A DNA stretch of 64,000 bases from Bacteroidota bacterium (GTDB lineage Bacteria > Bacteroidota > Bacteroidia > B-17B0 > Aurantibacillaceae), in contig JAJNDK010000010.1 of assembly GCA_021156365.1 (NCBI GenBank), positions 62,001 to 126,000 on the forward strand, given 5' to 3'. Shown here one piece after another: positions 27,884 to 36,060 of the stretch (its first letter is position 1; every line of letters starts with the position of its first letter). Below the pieces are notes generated by a model. The model saw only the letters and a program-made list of their open reading frames with translations, made no database searches and was not told the origin of the DNA. The translations under genes and the position numbers were made by a program.

Positions 27884-28930
27884 TTATTTATTTTTTTCTT
27901 CCTTTTTGCTCATCAGTTCCGTTTGCACACGAATGGATTCTTCGTGCAGCAGCAAACATAGTTTCTCAATAAAATCTTTGTTCATTTTTTTATCGATCCC
28001 CGATTGTGTTCTTGACTTCAGGATCTCCATCCACCGCTCCAGCTGGAATACAGAAACATTGTTGTCCTGTTTGTATTCAGCGATCTGCTCAATAATATCG
28101 ATCCGTTTCCGGGTAAGCTGTATCATTTCTTCATCGAGCTCGTCAATGATGTTACGCAGGTGCTGCAATTTGTCATTGAACTTTGCATCGGTTGTTGTTG
28201 TTTTTCTGAATGTAAGCTCGCTGAGCAATTGATGGAGTGCATCGGGAGTAAGCTGCTGCTGTGCATCGCTCAATGCTTTGTCAGGCTGGATATGCGATTC
28301 GATCATCAATCCCTGCATCCCTAAGTCCAGCGCTTTTTGAGCGATCTCTTTCAGAAACATCCGTTTGCCGCCGATATGGCTCGGATCGCAGATCACCGGC
28401 AGGTTTGGGAAAATAGTTTTCAACTCGATCGGGATCTCCCAGAGCGGGTGATTCCGGTAGATCCCTGTATGTCCATCATGAAAGCCACGATGGATCGCGA
28501 TCATTTTGTCAATACCTGCCTGCTGGATACGTTCAATAGCACCAATCCACAATTGCAGGTCGGGATGAACGGGATTTTTGATCATTACAGGAATATCAAC
28601 ACCTTTCAGCACATCGGCTATTTCCTGCACGGAGAAAGGATTTACGGTAGTCCGTGCACCGATCCACAATACATCTACCCCATATTTCAGCGCCAGCTCT
28701 GTATGTTCCTTGTTGGCTACCTCCACGGTGGTAAGAAGACCGTAGGTTTTTTTGACCTCCTGCAGCCATTTTAACCCGGTTTCTCCTACTCCTTCAAAAG
28801 AATTGGGGCGTGTGCGGGGTTTCCAGATACCGGCCCGGAAAATCTTTATCTGGTCGTTTTTTGCAATTCCTTCGGCAGTCTGCATTACCTGTTCGTAGGT
28901 TTCTGCGCCGCAGGGCCCGGCAATAAGCAA
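27884..28930 (-). CDS. Bifunctional 3-deoxy-7-phosphoheptulonate synthase / chorismate mutase (type II)
   Basis: 348 residues from the TTG at 28930. Residues 1-250 are a DAHP synthase: 'LIAGPCGAETYEQ', 'FRAGIWKPRTRPNSFEGVGE', 'WIGARTTVNPFSVQEIA', 'PVMIKNPVHPD', 'CDPSHIGGKR'. Residues about 265-345 are an AroQ chorismate mutase ('LRNIIDELDEEMIQLTRKRIDIIEQIAEYK'). It links the first step of the shikimate pathway to the first step of Phe/Tyr synthesis, a fusion usual in Bacteroidota. The same frame stays open upstream to a stop at 28994-28996 and encodes a family-like N-terminus ('ISAFCNWNPDKNEHL'), but contains no ATG, GTG or TTG there. The true start may be ATC at 28990 or ATA at 28972. Confidence 0.93.
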   Translation of the reverse strand: MLIAGPCGAETYEQVMQTAEGIAKNDQIKIFRAGIWKPRTRPNSFEGVGETGLKWLQEVKKTYGLLTTVEVANKEHTELALKYGVDVLWIGARTTVNPFSVQEIADVLKGVDIPVMIKNPVHPDLQLWIGAIERIQQAGIDKMIAIHRGFHDGHTGIYRNHPLWEIPIELKTIFPNLPVICDPSHIGGKRMFLKEIAQKALDLGMQGLMIESHIQPDKALSDAQQQLTPDALHQLLSELTFRKTTTTDAKFNDKLQHLRNIIDELDEEMIQLTRKRIDIIEQIAEYKQDNNVSVFQLERWMEILKSRTQSGIDKKMNKDFIEKLCLLLHEESIRVQTELMSKKEEKNK

Positions 28931-29053
28931 ATGTTCATTCTTATCGGGATTCCAGTTGCAAAAAGCGGATATGTCGAGTTCCTTTTTGATAGCCTACAAA
29001 TTTACCCTTTTTGAGGTATTGTTGTTGCAAGAAAAGTTAAACAATTTTGTAAG

Positions 29054-29188
29054 GTGAGAAAAACCAAAAATCCCATAGCGATCCAGTGCCCGCTTTCCAT
29101 CTATTTTGCAGACAGCAAGAAAAAGAAGAAATGCTGCAAGGAATTCAAAACCGGCGACCGCTGCAAAAAATGCCCGGGCAGGAAATAA
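29054..29188 (+). CDS. Small Cys/Lys-rich protein (44 residues)
   Basis: GTG start at 29054 and TAA at 29186-29188, preceded by 'AAG'. The product begins 'MRKTKNPIAIQCPLSIYF' and continues with a Lys cluster and 'KKCCKEF', ending 'DRCKKCPGRK'. It has five Cys after residue 11, arranged C-x14-CC-x8-C-x2-C, and about 30% Lys/Arg. The pattern suggests a small zinc- or RNA-binding protein. From memory, similar 'KKKCCKxYKKGxxCKxCP' mini-proteins occur in other Bacteroidota, but I cannot verify this. It lies between the DAHP synthase gene (divergent) and the palindromic repeat before rlmB. An opposing 71-codon ORF covers the same bases and looks like a shadow. Confidence 0.6.
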   Translation: MRKTKNPIAIQCPLSIYFADSKKKKKCCKEFKTGDRCKKCPGRK

Positions 29189-29225
29189 CCTACGAGCCTT
29201 TTCTCCCATACTATTTACATTTGTT

Positions 29226-29315
29226 TTTTAACCGCGGATTTTCGCAGATGACACAGATTCTTTGCGTACTATATTCATAATCCGCGAAATCTGCGTTAAT
29301 CTGCGGCCGGTTTAA
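29226..29315. repeat. Intergenic palindromic repeat of CGCAGATT units
   Basis: An imperfect inverted repeat of about 90 bases. The left arm is 'AACCGCGGATTTTCGCAGAT' and continues 'GACACAGATT'. The right arm, read on the minus strand, begins 'AACCGGCCGCAGATTAACG' and continues 'CAGATTTCGCGGATT'. The arms share the CGCAGATT/CGCGGATT core. Such elements are scattered between genes in many Bacteroidota genomes (general knowledge). It lies between the 44-residue gene and rlmB and could form a long hairpin in RNA. Confidence 0.7.
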
Positions 29316-29338
29316 AACGCCTATTTCCGGCTTATTAG

Positions 29339-29346
29339 TATCTTAG
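29339..29346 (+). promoter_or_regulatory. Possible -7 promoter box (TATCTTAG) upstream of rlmB
   Basis: The same octamer as before accA, 15 bases before the rlmB ATG; one mismatch from TAnnTTTG. The leader would be very short. Confidence 0.4.
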
Positions 29347-29361
29347 CGCAAAAATTGGCTC

Positions 29362-30129
29362 ATGCATCGTAACGACCAGGAGAATAAAGAAGAAAATTGC
29401 ATATACGGCATTCGTGCGGTAATTGAGGCGATCCGTGCGGGCAAAGAACTGGATAAGATCCTGCTGCAGAAGGGCTTATCGAATGACCTTTTCGGGCAGC
29501 TGCGCAAAGAGCTGGTAGGGAAGGAAATCCCTTACCAATTTGTTCCTCCCGAAAAACTACGCCGGATCAGCACTGCCAACCACCAGGGCGTGATCGCTTA
29601 CCTTGCCAATGTTACGTATTACAAAACAGAAGAGCTGCTGCAAACCCTTTTCGAAAAAGGAAAGATACCGTTCGTACTGATCCTCGACAGGATAACGGAT
29701 GTGCGGAATTTCGGAGCAATTGCGCGGAGCGCGGAGTGTGCAGGTGTGGACTTTATTGTAATTCCTTCGAGGGGAGCAGCACAGATCAATGCAGATGCCG
29801 TAAAAACATCTGCAGGTGCTTTACACAGGATACCTGTTTGCAGAGAAGATAACCTTAAGGAAACATTGGAATATTTGAAGGATTCGGGCTTAAAGATCTT
29901 TGCTTGCCATGAAAAGACAGAGAACACCATTTATACTGTTGAATACAATGAACCGCTGGCAGTGATCATGGGCTCGGAAGAGAACGGGATTTCCGGGGAA
30001 TACCTGAAAAGAAGCGATTTGCAGATCAAAATACCAATGGCAGGAAACATATCTTCACTCAACGTTTCGGTTGCCACCGGTATTATTTTGTTCGAAATTT
30101 TAAGAAGCCGCACTGCCTCTGGTTCGTGA
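29362..30129 (+). CDS. rlmB: 23S rRNA (guanosine-2'-O-)-methyltransferase RlmB (TrmH/SpoU family)
   Basis: 255 residues. The N-terminal substrate-binding domain has 'YGIRAVIEAIRAGKELDKILLQ' split across its first helix. The SPOUT methyltransferase domain has motif 1 'DRITDVRNFGAIARSAECAGVD', motif 2 'AVIMGSEENGIS' and motif 3 'IPMAGNISSLNVSVATGI'. These bind SAM in a trefoil knot. It methylates the 2'-OH of G2251 (E. coli numbering) in the P-loop of 23S rRNA; related TrmH3 proteins can have other targets. Its last 30 bases overlap the convergent small membrane-protein gene. Confidence 0.93.
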   Translation: MHRNDQENKEENCIYGIRAVIEAIRAGKELDKILLQKGLSNDLFGQLRKELVGKEIPYQFVPPEKLRRISTANHQGVIAYLANVTYYKTEELLQTLFEKGKIPFVLILDRITDVRNFGAIARSAECAGVDFIVIPSRGAAQINADAVKTSAGALHRIPVCREDNLKETLEYLKDSGLKIFACHEKTENTIYTVEYNEPLAVIMGSEENGISGEYLKRSDLQIKIPMAGNISSLNVSVATGIILFEILRSRTASGS

Positions 30130-30411
30130 GGAAGTAGAGCGGGTTTGTGAGGTTCTGTGCCTTGCTGCCGTGGCTTTCATCTGTTCTTTCAGCTCAGCCC
30201 TTTTCTTCTTGTCGTATCTTAGTTTGAAGATCAGCAGGAGAATGAAGGCTACACCAAATGCCACACCGGACCAAATGAGCATTGGACCTGTTTCGGTACG
30301 CTCGTTTCCACCCAGATGGAATTTATCCTGTTGTGCCTGTGCACAAAAAGATGCGAAAAGCAATACTGAGAGTATTGCCCTGCTTAGTTTGGTTGAAATT
30401 TTGTTTCCCAT
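30100..30411 (-). CDS. Small membrane protein with signal peptide and basic tail
   Basis: 103 residues. A signal peptide (MGNKISTKLSRAILSVLLFASFCAQAQ) is followed by a short exported linker. One membrane helix comes next ('GPMLIWSGVAFGVAFILLLIF'), then a basic Ser/Thr/Arg-rich cytoplasmic tail ending in 'RTRGSAAS'. I do not recognise a family. The clean signal-TM layout suggests a real gene despite the 30-base tail-to-tail overlap with rlmB. The overlap falls in the low-complexity tail, where constraint is weak. Confidence 0.6.
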   Translation of the reverse strand: MGNKISTKLSRAILSVLLFASFCAQAQQDKFHLGGNERTETGPMLIWSGVAFGVAFILLLIFKLRYDKKKRAELKEQMKATAARHRTSQTRSTSSRTRGSAAS

Positions 30412-30459
30412 AATTCAAATATTTGATAATTAAAACACAATGAATTTACTCAAATTTAA

Positions 30460-30503
30460 CGACGGAAAAAAGTAATTTAACGTTTTTTTATTATTTTTCG
30501 TCG
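30460..30503. other. AT-rich inverted repeat in a divergent promoter region
   Basis: Arms 'CGACGGAAAAAAGTAA' and, read from the other strand, 'CGACGAAAAATAA', pairing across 30460-30503. It lies in the 203-base gap between the divergent small membrane-protein gene and the DPP-IV-like gene. It could be a terminator remnant or an operator-like site. No ORF or clear promoter box is evident in the rest of the gap. Confidence 0.35.
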
Positions 30504-30614
30504 AAATCGGAGCCTTTTCCAGATACGACGCAGGATTTGGCAGGAACCGTTCGTACTTTTTTTGGAGTTTTGAACAGGCAAAAGTTTAATTTAGTATCCT
30601 TATAAACAAAAAAA

Positions 30615-32777
30615 ATGCGTAAAACGATCCCAATTCTTGCCCTGTTGATAGTTTTTTTCTCCCTTGATGCTCAAAAAATGCTAACCGTTTCGGATGCCGT
30701 TTTGAAGCAACGGACAACATTAGCTCCTGAAAAATTGCTTCAGCTTTCATGGATGGGTAGCACTACATCCTATGCCTATATTGATAACAAGGAAAATATA
30801 CCAACGCTTTTTACAGCTGATGCAAAAACGAATCAGCCAAAAGTGGTGATGACGCTTCCTGAATTCAATACGCTGCTGAAAGGAAAGGGATTGAAAGAAG
30901 CAAAAGAATTTCCACTCTTAAAATGGAGCACTGCCAATCTGTGCGCATTCGAAAAAGAAGGCAAGCTGATCACTGTTGACATAACTGCGAAATCAATTAC
31001 TTCTACGGTAGATCTGCCGGTATTGTCGGAAAATGCCGAAAATATAGATAAAGCGGGTAACGGGAATTATGCGTTTACGGTGAACAACAATCTCTATGTA
31101 AATGTATCGGATAAAAATGTGCAGGTAAGCACGGATGGAAGCGATAACCTCGTATATGGCAAATCGGTGCACCGCGAGGAGTTTGGGATCTACAAAGGAA
31201 CCTTCTGGTCACCGGATGGAAAAGCCCTCGCATTTTACCGGATGGATCAGTCGAAAGTAACAACGTACCCCATCATGGAGATCGGTGATCGTCCTGCAGG
31301 CGCACGTATGATCAAATACCCGATGGCGGGCGACAGCAGTCATTTTGTTACGGTAGGTGTTTACAATTGCGATACCAAAGCTACCGTTTATCTGAAAACG
31401 GGCACCCCGCGGGAGCAATACCTGACGAACGTTGCCTGGAGCCCGGATACGAAACATATCTATATTGCAGTGATCAACCGTGATCAGAATCACCTGAAAT
31501 TTAATTCCTACAATGCGATCACCGGCGATTTCGAAAAAACGCTGTTCGAAGAGAAAGATGAAAAATATGTGCAGCCGATGAACATCATGGAATTCGTACC
31601 CGGTAAACCGGATCAGTTTATCTGGCAGAGTGAGCGCGATGGATATAAACAGGTGTATCTCTATGATATTACCGGAAAGATGATCAAACAGCTCACCAAA
31701 GGGAATTGGGTAGTAACAGCTACAAATGGCTTTGATACAAAAGGGGAAAATTTATTTTTTACTTCCACTATCGAAAGTGGCATCACACGCCACCTGTGCA
31801 AGGTAAACCTGAAATCAGGAAAAACAGAGCAAATCACTTCGGGCACCGGCACACATACTGCACTTGTTTCTGCAGATGGGGCGTATTTACTCGATCACAT
31901 GCAGAGCCTCGATGTTCCGCGTGAACAAAGCGTGTATGCCTGCGCAGATAAAAAGAAAACTTTCGTGTTGAAGAATGCAGAGAATCCACTGAAGGATTAT
32001 GCATTGGGCAAACTATCGATCTTCACGATCAAAGCAGCAGATGGAGTGACTCCTTTGTACGCACGCCAGTTCCTGCCCATCAACTTTGATTCTACCAAAA
32101 AATACCCAACACTGGTGTATCTATATGGAGGGCCGAATGCTCAAATGGTGAATAACACCTGGAATGGTGGTGGTGATCTGTGGTTCCAATACATGGCAGA
32201 GCAGGGATACGTGATATTCACAGTCGACAGCCGTGGAAGCGAGAACAGGGGCAAAGCATTCGAGCAGGTTACATTCCGCAACCTTGGAGTAGAAGAGACC
32301 AAGGATCAGCTCGAAGGTGTAAAATACCTGAAAAGCAAAAGATGGGTAGATGCAGATAATATGATCATTTACGGATGGAGCTTTGGTGGCTTTATGACGA
32401 CCAATATAATGGTGAAACATCCGGATATTTTCAAAGTGGGGATTGCAGGCGGTCCGGTGATCAACTGGAAATACTATGAAGTGATGTACACCGAGCGCTA
32501 CATGGATACACCGCAGGCGAACCCGGAAGGATATAAAAATTCGGATCTTACTTTATACGCAAATAATTTGAACGGACGCTTACTGATGATCCACGGAACG
32601 GAAGATCCGGTGGTGGTGTGGCAGCACAGTCTCCTGTTCTTGAAGTCCTGTGTGGATAAGGGGAAATTGCTGGATTACTATGTGTATCCGGGACACGAGC
32701 ACAATGTATTAGGAAAGGATCGCGCGAACCTGTACGATAAGATCACCGATTATATTTTCCTGCACACGAAGAAATAA
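30615..32777 (+). CDS. S9 family peptidase, dipeptidyl peptidase IV type
   Basis: 720 residues with a signal peptide (MRKTIPILALLIVFFSLDAQ). Residues about 95-450 form the DPP-IV N-terminal beta-propeller ('REEFGIYKGTFWSPDGKALAFYRMDQS', split, with the 'REE'-type substrate-anchoring Glu pair usual in the family). The alpha/beta hydrolase domain contains the nucleophile 'YGWSFGGFM' (Ser589), the acid 'HGTEDPV' (Asp664) and 'YPGHEHN', with the catalytic His probably His696. It should release dipeptides X-Pro/X-Ala from peptide N-termini in the periplasm. It is a single-gene unit; the downstream SGNH gene faces it. Confidence 0.93.
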   Translation: MRKTIPILALLIVFFSLDAQKMLTVSDAVLKQRTTLAPEKLLQLSWMGSTTSYAYIDNKENIPTLFTADAKTNQPKVVMTLPEFNTLLKGKGLKEAKEFPLLKWSTANLCAFEKEGKLITVDITAKSITSTVDLPVLSENAENIDKAGNGNYAFTVNNNLYVNVSDKNVQVSTDGSDNLVYGKSVHREEFGIYKGTFWSPDGKALAFYRMDQSKVTTYPIMEIGDRPAGARMIKYPMAGDSSHFVTVGVYNCDTKATVYLKTGTPREQYLTNVAWSPDTKHIYIAVINRDQNHLKFNSYNAITGDFEKTLFEEKDEKYVQPMNIMEFVPGKPDQFIWQSERDGYKQVYLYDITGKMIKQLTKGNWVVTATNGFDTKGENLFFTSTIESGITRHLCKVNLKSGKTEQITSGTGTHTALVSADGAYLLDHMQSLDVPREQSVYACADKKKTFVLKNAENPLKDYALGKLSIFTIKAADGVTPLYARQFLPINFDSTKKYPTLVYLYGGPNAQMVNNTWNGGGDLWFQYMAEQGYVIFTVDSRGSENRGKAFEQVTFRNLGVEETKDQLEGVKYLKSKRWVDADNMIIYGWSFGGFMTTNIMVKHPDIFKVGIAGGPVINWKYYEVMYTERYMDTPQANPEGYKNSDLTLYANNLNGRLLMIHGTEDPVVVWQHSLLFLKSCVDKGKLLDYYVYPGHEHNVLGKDRANLYDKITDYIFLHTKK

Positions 32778-32802
32778 ATTATCGCGAGGCTTTACAATAA
32801 TT

Positions 32803-33480
32803 TTATTTCTTCAATACTTTTAATGCTTCCGGCAGAATCATCTTTTCCCACAAAGCATATTCTTTGGCAGAGGGATGTAATCCGTCTTCGGCTACCAGCT
32901 CTTTACTTTCTTTCATGTATTTGCTCAGCGAATAAATATCCACACAGCTGAGGTTCCGTTTTTTTGCTTCTGCCTTGATGATCTCATTGAATTCGGCAAT
33001 ACCTTTGGAAATATTGCGGCCGTTGCCATACATAGATCCCTGCGGAGTAACGCCAAAATCAGGGATCGTGATAAGAATAAGATGGTTTTTCTTACTCAGC
33101 TTTTTCTGGATCTCATCAATAATATAAACAAGGTTCTTTTTATACGTAACAGCATCCACTTCGCGTACCCAGTCATTCACACCGATTAGCAATGTTGCAA
33201 AATCAGCTTGTTGTTTTTCCAGTTCAGGCAATTCGTGATCGATCAGGTTTTGTGTGCTGAACCCATTTCTGGAAGGATTGGCGATCAGTTCGGTTTTGAT
33301 ACCAGCTTCTGTGAGGTGTTTGCTCAGGATGTTGGGCCAGTGTTCACTGTCGGCATTTGTTCCGGTGCAGATAGTGTATGAATCGCCGAAGGCAATATAT
33401 TTTATTGCAGGGCCTGGATTTTCTTTTTGCATAAAAGAGAGAAGAAAAATGGTGGAAAGGACAAACAGGATCGTTTTCAT
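32803..33480 (-). CDS. SGNH/GDSL-type hydrolase
   Basis: 225 residues from the ATG at 33480 (MKTILFVLSTIFLLSF, a signal peptide); the frame opens 19 codons earlier, but that part is basic and precedes the signal. SGNH blocks: block I 'FGDSYT' (nucleophile Ser), block II Gly/Asn in 'NPSRNGFSTQ', block III 'IGVND', and block V 'DGLHPSAKEY' supplying Asp and His. It is an esterase/lipase-like hydrolase acting in the periplasm or at the surface; substrate unknown. It is divergent from the TonB receptor gene, and the two are 158 bases apart. Confidence 0.88.
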   Translation of the reverse strand: MKTILFVLSTIFLLSFMQKENPGPAIKYIAFGDSYTICTGTNADSEHWPNILSKHLTEAGIKTELIANPSRNGFSTQNLIDHELPELEKQQADFATLLIGVNDWVREVDAVTYKKNLVYIIDEIQKKLSKKNHLILITIPDFGVTPQGSMYGNGRNISKGIAEFNEIIKAEAKKRNLSCVDIYSLSKYMKESKELVAEDGLHPSAKEYALWEKMILPEALKVLKK

Positions 33481-33638
33481 ACTATAGTATACGAAGAAAA
33501 TCCGGCGAAGGATCTTTTTGAGCTGCTTTTGTTTCATTCCTGGAAATTACAATTCAACCTTTTATTTCTACAATTCATCTCTTTTCCTCTTTCGGGCCTT
33601 CTATAGAGGAAGTACTATTGCGGTATAAACCAAAAGTC

Positions 33639-36014
33639 ATGAAAAAATCCTATTTACTCTTTTTTCTTTTCGTATTCTTTTTCGCGTCTGTGGGCTCAGC
33701 TCAGGAAGTAAAGCAAACCATACGGGGGACGGTTGTGGATAAACAATCCCAGACTACTCTGCCTGGTGTAAATGTCGTAGTATCAGGCACAGATCCCCTG
33801 AAGGCAGCCGTTACCGATATGGATGGGAAATTCAGGATCACGGATATTGCTCCCGGTCGCTACGATATCAAAATAAGCTACCTCGGTTATAAGGAAATCG
33901 TGTTGCCGAATGTGGTGGTAAGCGCAGGCAAGGAAGTGGTGCTGGAAACAGGTATGGAAGAAAATGTAAATTCTCTTACGGAAGTAACCGTGGCAGCCAC
34001 CAAGAAAAATGAAACTGCCAACGAGCTCACTACTGTCAGCGGTCGTTCGTTTTCTATGGAGGAAGTGAACCGCTATGCAGGCGGGCGATCCGATCCTTCA
34101 CGCCTGGCAGCCAATTTTGCAGGGGTCAGCTCTCCGGATGATTCGCGCAATGATATTGTGATCCGGGGGAACTCACCAACGGGTGTGCTTTGGCGCATCG
34201 AAGGGCTGAATGTCCCGAATCCCAATCATTTTTCGACCATCGGAACAACGGGCGGGCCGGTAAGTGCTATTAATACCAATTTATTGAAGAACTCGGATTT
34301 TTTCACCTCAGCCTTCCCTGCAGAATACGGGAATGCAAATGCCGGTGTGTTCGACCTTGGGTTTCGTTCGGGTAATTCGGAAAAACGGGAGCATACCTTT
34401 CAGATAGGAGCGCTTACAGGGATCGAAGCTATGACGGAAGGACCGATCAATAAGAAAAAAGGGTCTTCCTACCTGCTTGCGTATCGTTATTCTTTCACCG
34501 GTGTTGCTCAAAAGATCGGCATTCCTATCGGAACTGCTGCTACTCCTTTTTACCAGGATCTGTCGTTCAAAATCAATGGAGGTAATACAAAATTCGGTCG
34601 CTTCACTTTGTTCGGACTGGGCGCAAAAAGCAATATCAATTTTAATCATGCCGAGATCGACAGTACGGATCTTTTCGCAGACCCAACGAGAGACAGTTAT
34701 TTCAAAAGTGATATCGGTATTGTTGGATTGAAACATTTTATCAAAGTAGGGGAGAAGTCGTATTTTAATACGGTGCTGGGAGCCAGTTACAATGGCTCCG
34801 ATTATGTAGAAGATTCCATTTCGAAAGCGGATGCTGCTACTGTTCGCATTCTTGAGAACAGGACTTCGCAGATCCGATATTCACTCAATACTTCCTTCAA
34901 TTCCAAGATCAATTCCAGGTTGTTTGTCAAAGTGGGTGCCATTGGTGAAGTGATCAACCTTAATCTACATTATCGTAACCGCGAGTTCACACCCGAATGG
35001 ATCCAGATCTGGGATTACAACAATTTCACTTCACTGATACAGGGCTATGCACATGCCAAGTACCGTTTCACCGATAAGCTGACGCTCAATGCAGGTGTGC
35101 ATTCGCAATTCCTTACACTCAATAATTCGGTATCGGTAGAGCCGCGCGTTGGACTGAAATTCCAGGCCAACGAAAAAAACACATTCAGTCTCGGCTATGG
35201 TATGCACAGCCAGATGCAACCTACCGATGTTTACTTCTACCGCACTCTGAACGCAGATGGCGGGTACGATCAGTCAAATAAAGATTTAGGGTTTACAAAA
35301 AGCCAGCATTTTGTACTGGGATATGATCTGCTGCCTGCCAAAGACTGGAGGATAAAAACGGAAGTATATTATCAGCTGCTCTCCGGTGTACCCGTTACTA
35401 TCGCGCCCGGCAGCTTCTCCATGCTGAATGCAGGTGCCAGCTTCAGTCCCAACGAACAAGGTTACCTGGCGAATAAAGGAACTGGAACGAATTACGGTGC
35501 TGAGCTTACAGTAGAAAAATTCTTTAGCAAGGGATTTTACGGACTTGTTACCGCCACCGTATATGAATCGAAATACAAAGGCAGTGACGGCATTGAACGC
35601 AATACTGCATTCAACGGAAAATTTGTATACAATGTACTTGCAGGAAAAGAATTCAAAGTGGGCAAAGAAAAAAGAAATGCCATCACTATCGACGTGAAAC
35701 TGACACAGGCCGGCGGACGCTATTACACACCGGTAGACCTGGAAGCTTCGCAGGTAGCTGGTCAACAAATATTGAAAGGTGATGCTTATACCTTTTCCGA
35801 AAGGAACGCGGATTTTTTTCGCCTCGATGTGAAAACGGGCTTCACGCTGAACAGCGCCAAACGCAAACTCTCACAATCTGTTTTCTTTGATGTGCAGAAT
35901 GTGACCAACAACAAAAACGTATTCGCGCAGCGTTACAACCCGATCACTAATACGATCAACACGGCATACCAGATCGGTCTGTTCCCGAATTTTGTTTACA
36001 AAGTGCAGTTTTAA
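33639..36014 (+). CDS. TonB-dependent receptor with N-terminal carboxypeptidase-like domain
   Basis: 791 residues from the ATG at 33639 (signal MKKSYLLFFLFVFFFASVGSAQ); a TTG 21 bases earlier is less likely. Residues 25-110 are a carboxypeptidase-D regulatory-like domain ('IRGTVVDKQSQTTLPGVNVVV', 'DITGxY'-like 'DIAPGRYDIKISYLGY'). A plug domain follows ('GRSDPSRLAANFAGVS', 'IVIRGNSPTGVLWRIEGL'). A long beta-barrel ends '...YKVQF', with the aromatic C-terminus needed for outer-membrane insertion. The ligand is unknown. No SusD partner is adjacent, so it is not a classical SusCD system. A histidine kinase and LytTR regulator follow on the same strand, 46 bases downstream. Confidence 0.92.
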   Translation: MKKSYLLFFLFVFFFASVGSAQEVKQTIRGTVVDKQSQTTLPGVNVVVSGTDPLKAAVTDMDGKFRITDIAPGRYDIKISYLGYKEIVLPNVVVSAGKEVVLETGMEENVNSLTEVTVAATKKNETANELTTVSGRSFSMEEVNRYAGGRSDPSRLAANFAGVSSPDDSRNDIVIRGNSPTGVLWRIEGLNVPNPNHFSTIGTTGGPVSAINTNLLKNSDFFTSAFPAEYGNANAGVFDLGFRSGNSEKREHTFQIGALTGIEAMTEGPINKKKGSSYLLAYRYSFTGVAQKIGIPIGTAATPFYQDLSFKINGGNTKFGRFTLFGLGAKSNINFNHAEIDSTDLFADPTRDSYFKSDIGIVGLKHFIKVGEKSYFNTVLGASYNGSDYVEDSISKADAATVRILENRTSQIRYSLNTSFNSKINSRLFVKVGAIGEVINLNLHYRNREFTPEWIQIWDYNNFTSLIQGYAHAKYRFTDKLTLNAGVHSQFLTLNNSVSVEPRVGLKFQANEKNTFSLGYGMHSQMQPTDVYFYRTLNADGGYDQSNKDLGFTKSQHFVLGYDLLPAKDWRIKTEVYYQLLSGVPVTIAPGSFSMLNAGASFSPNEQGYLANKGTGTNYGAELTVEKFFSKGFYGLVTATVYESKYKGSDGIERNTAFNGKFVYNVLAGKEFKVGKEKRNAITIDVKLTQAGGRYYTPVDLEASQVAGQQILKGDAYTFSERNADFFRLDVKTGFTLNSAKRKLSQSVFFDVQNVTNNKNVFAQRYNPITNTINTAYQIGLFPNFVYKVQF

Positions 36015-36060
36015 GCATACGCAGCGATATTCAGAAGATTATATTCAGTATTTTTAACCC

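Noticed and set aside
28994-29209. Minus-strand 71-codon frame over the small Cys-rich gene
   Set aside because: No homology signal; hydrophobic Ala/Phe-rich sequence is the mirror of the Lys/Cys-rich plus-strand frame.
33639-36014. A polysaccharide utilisation locus around the TonB receptor
   Set aside because: There is no SusD-like gene, glycoside hydrolase or hybrid regulator of that type nearby, only an SGNH hydrolase and a LytS/LytTR pair.
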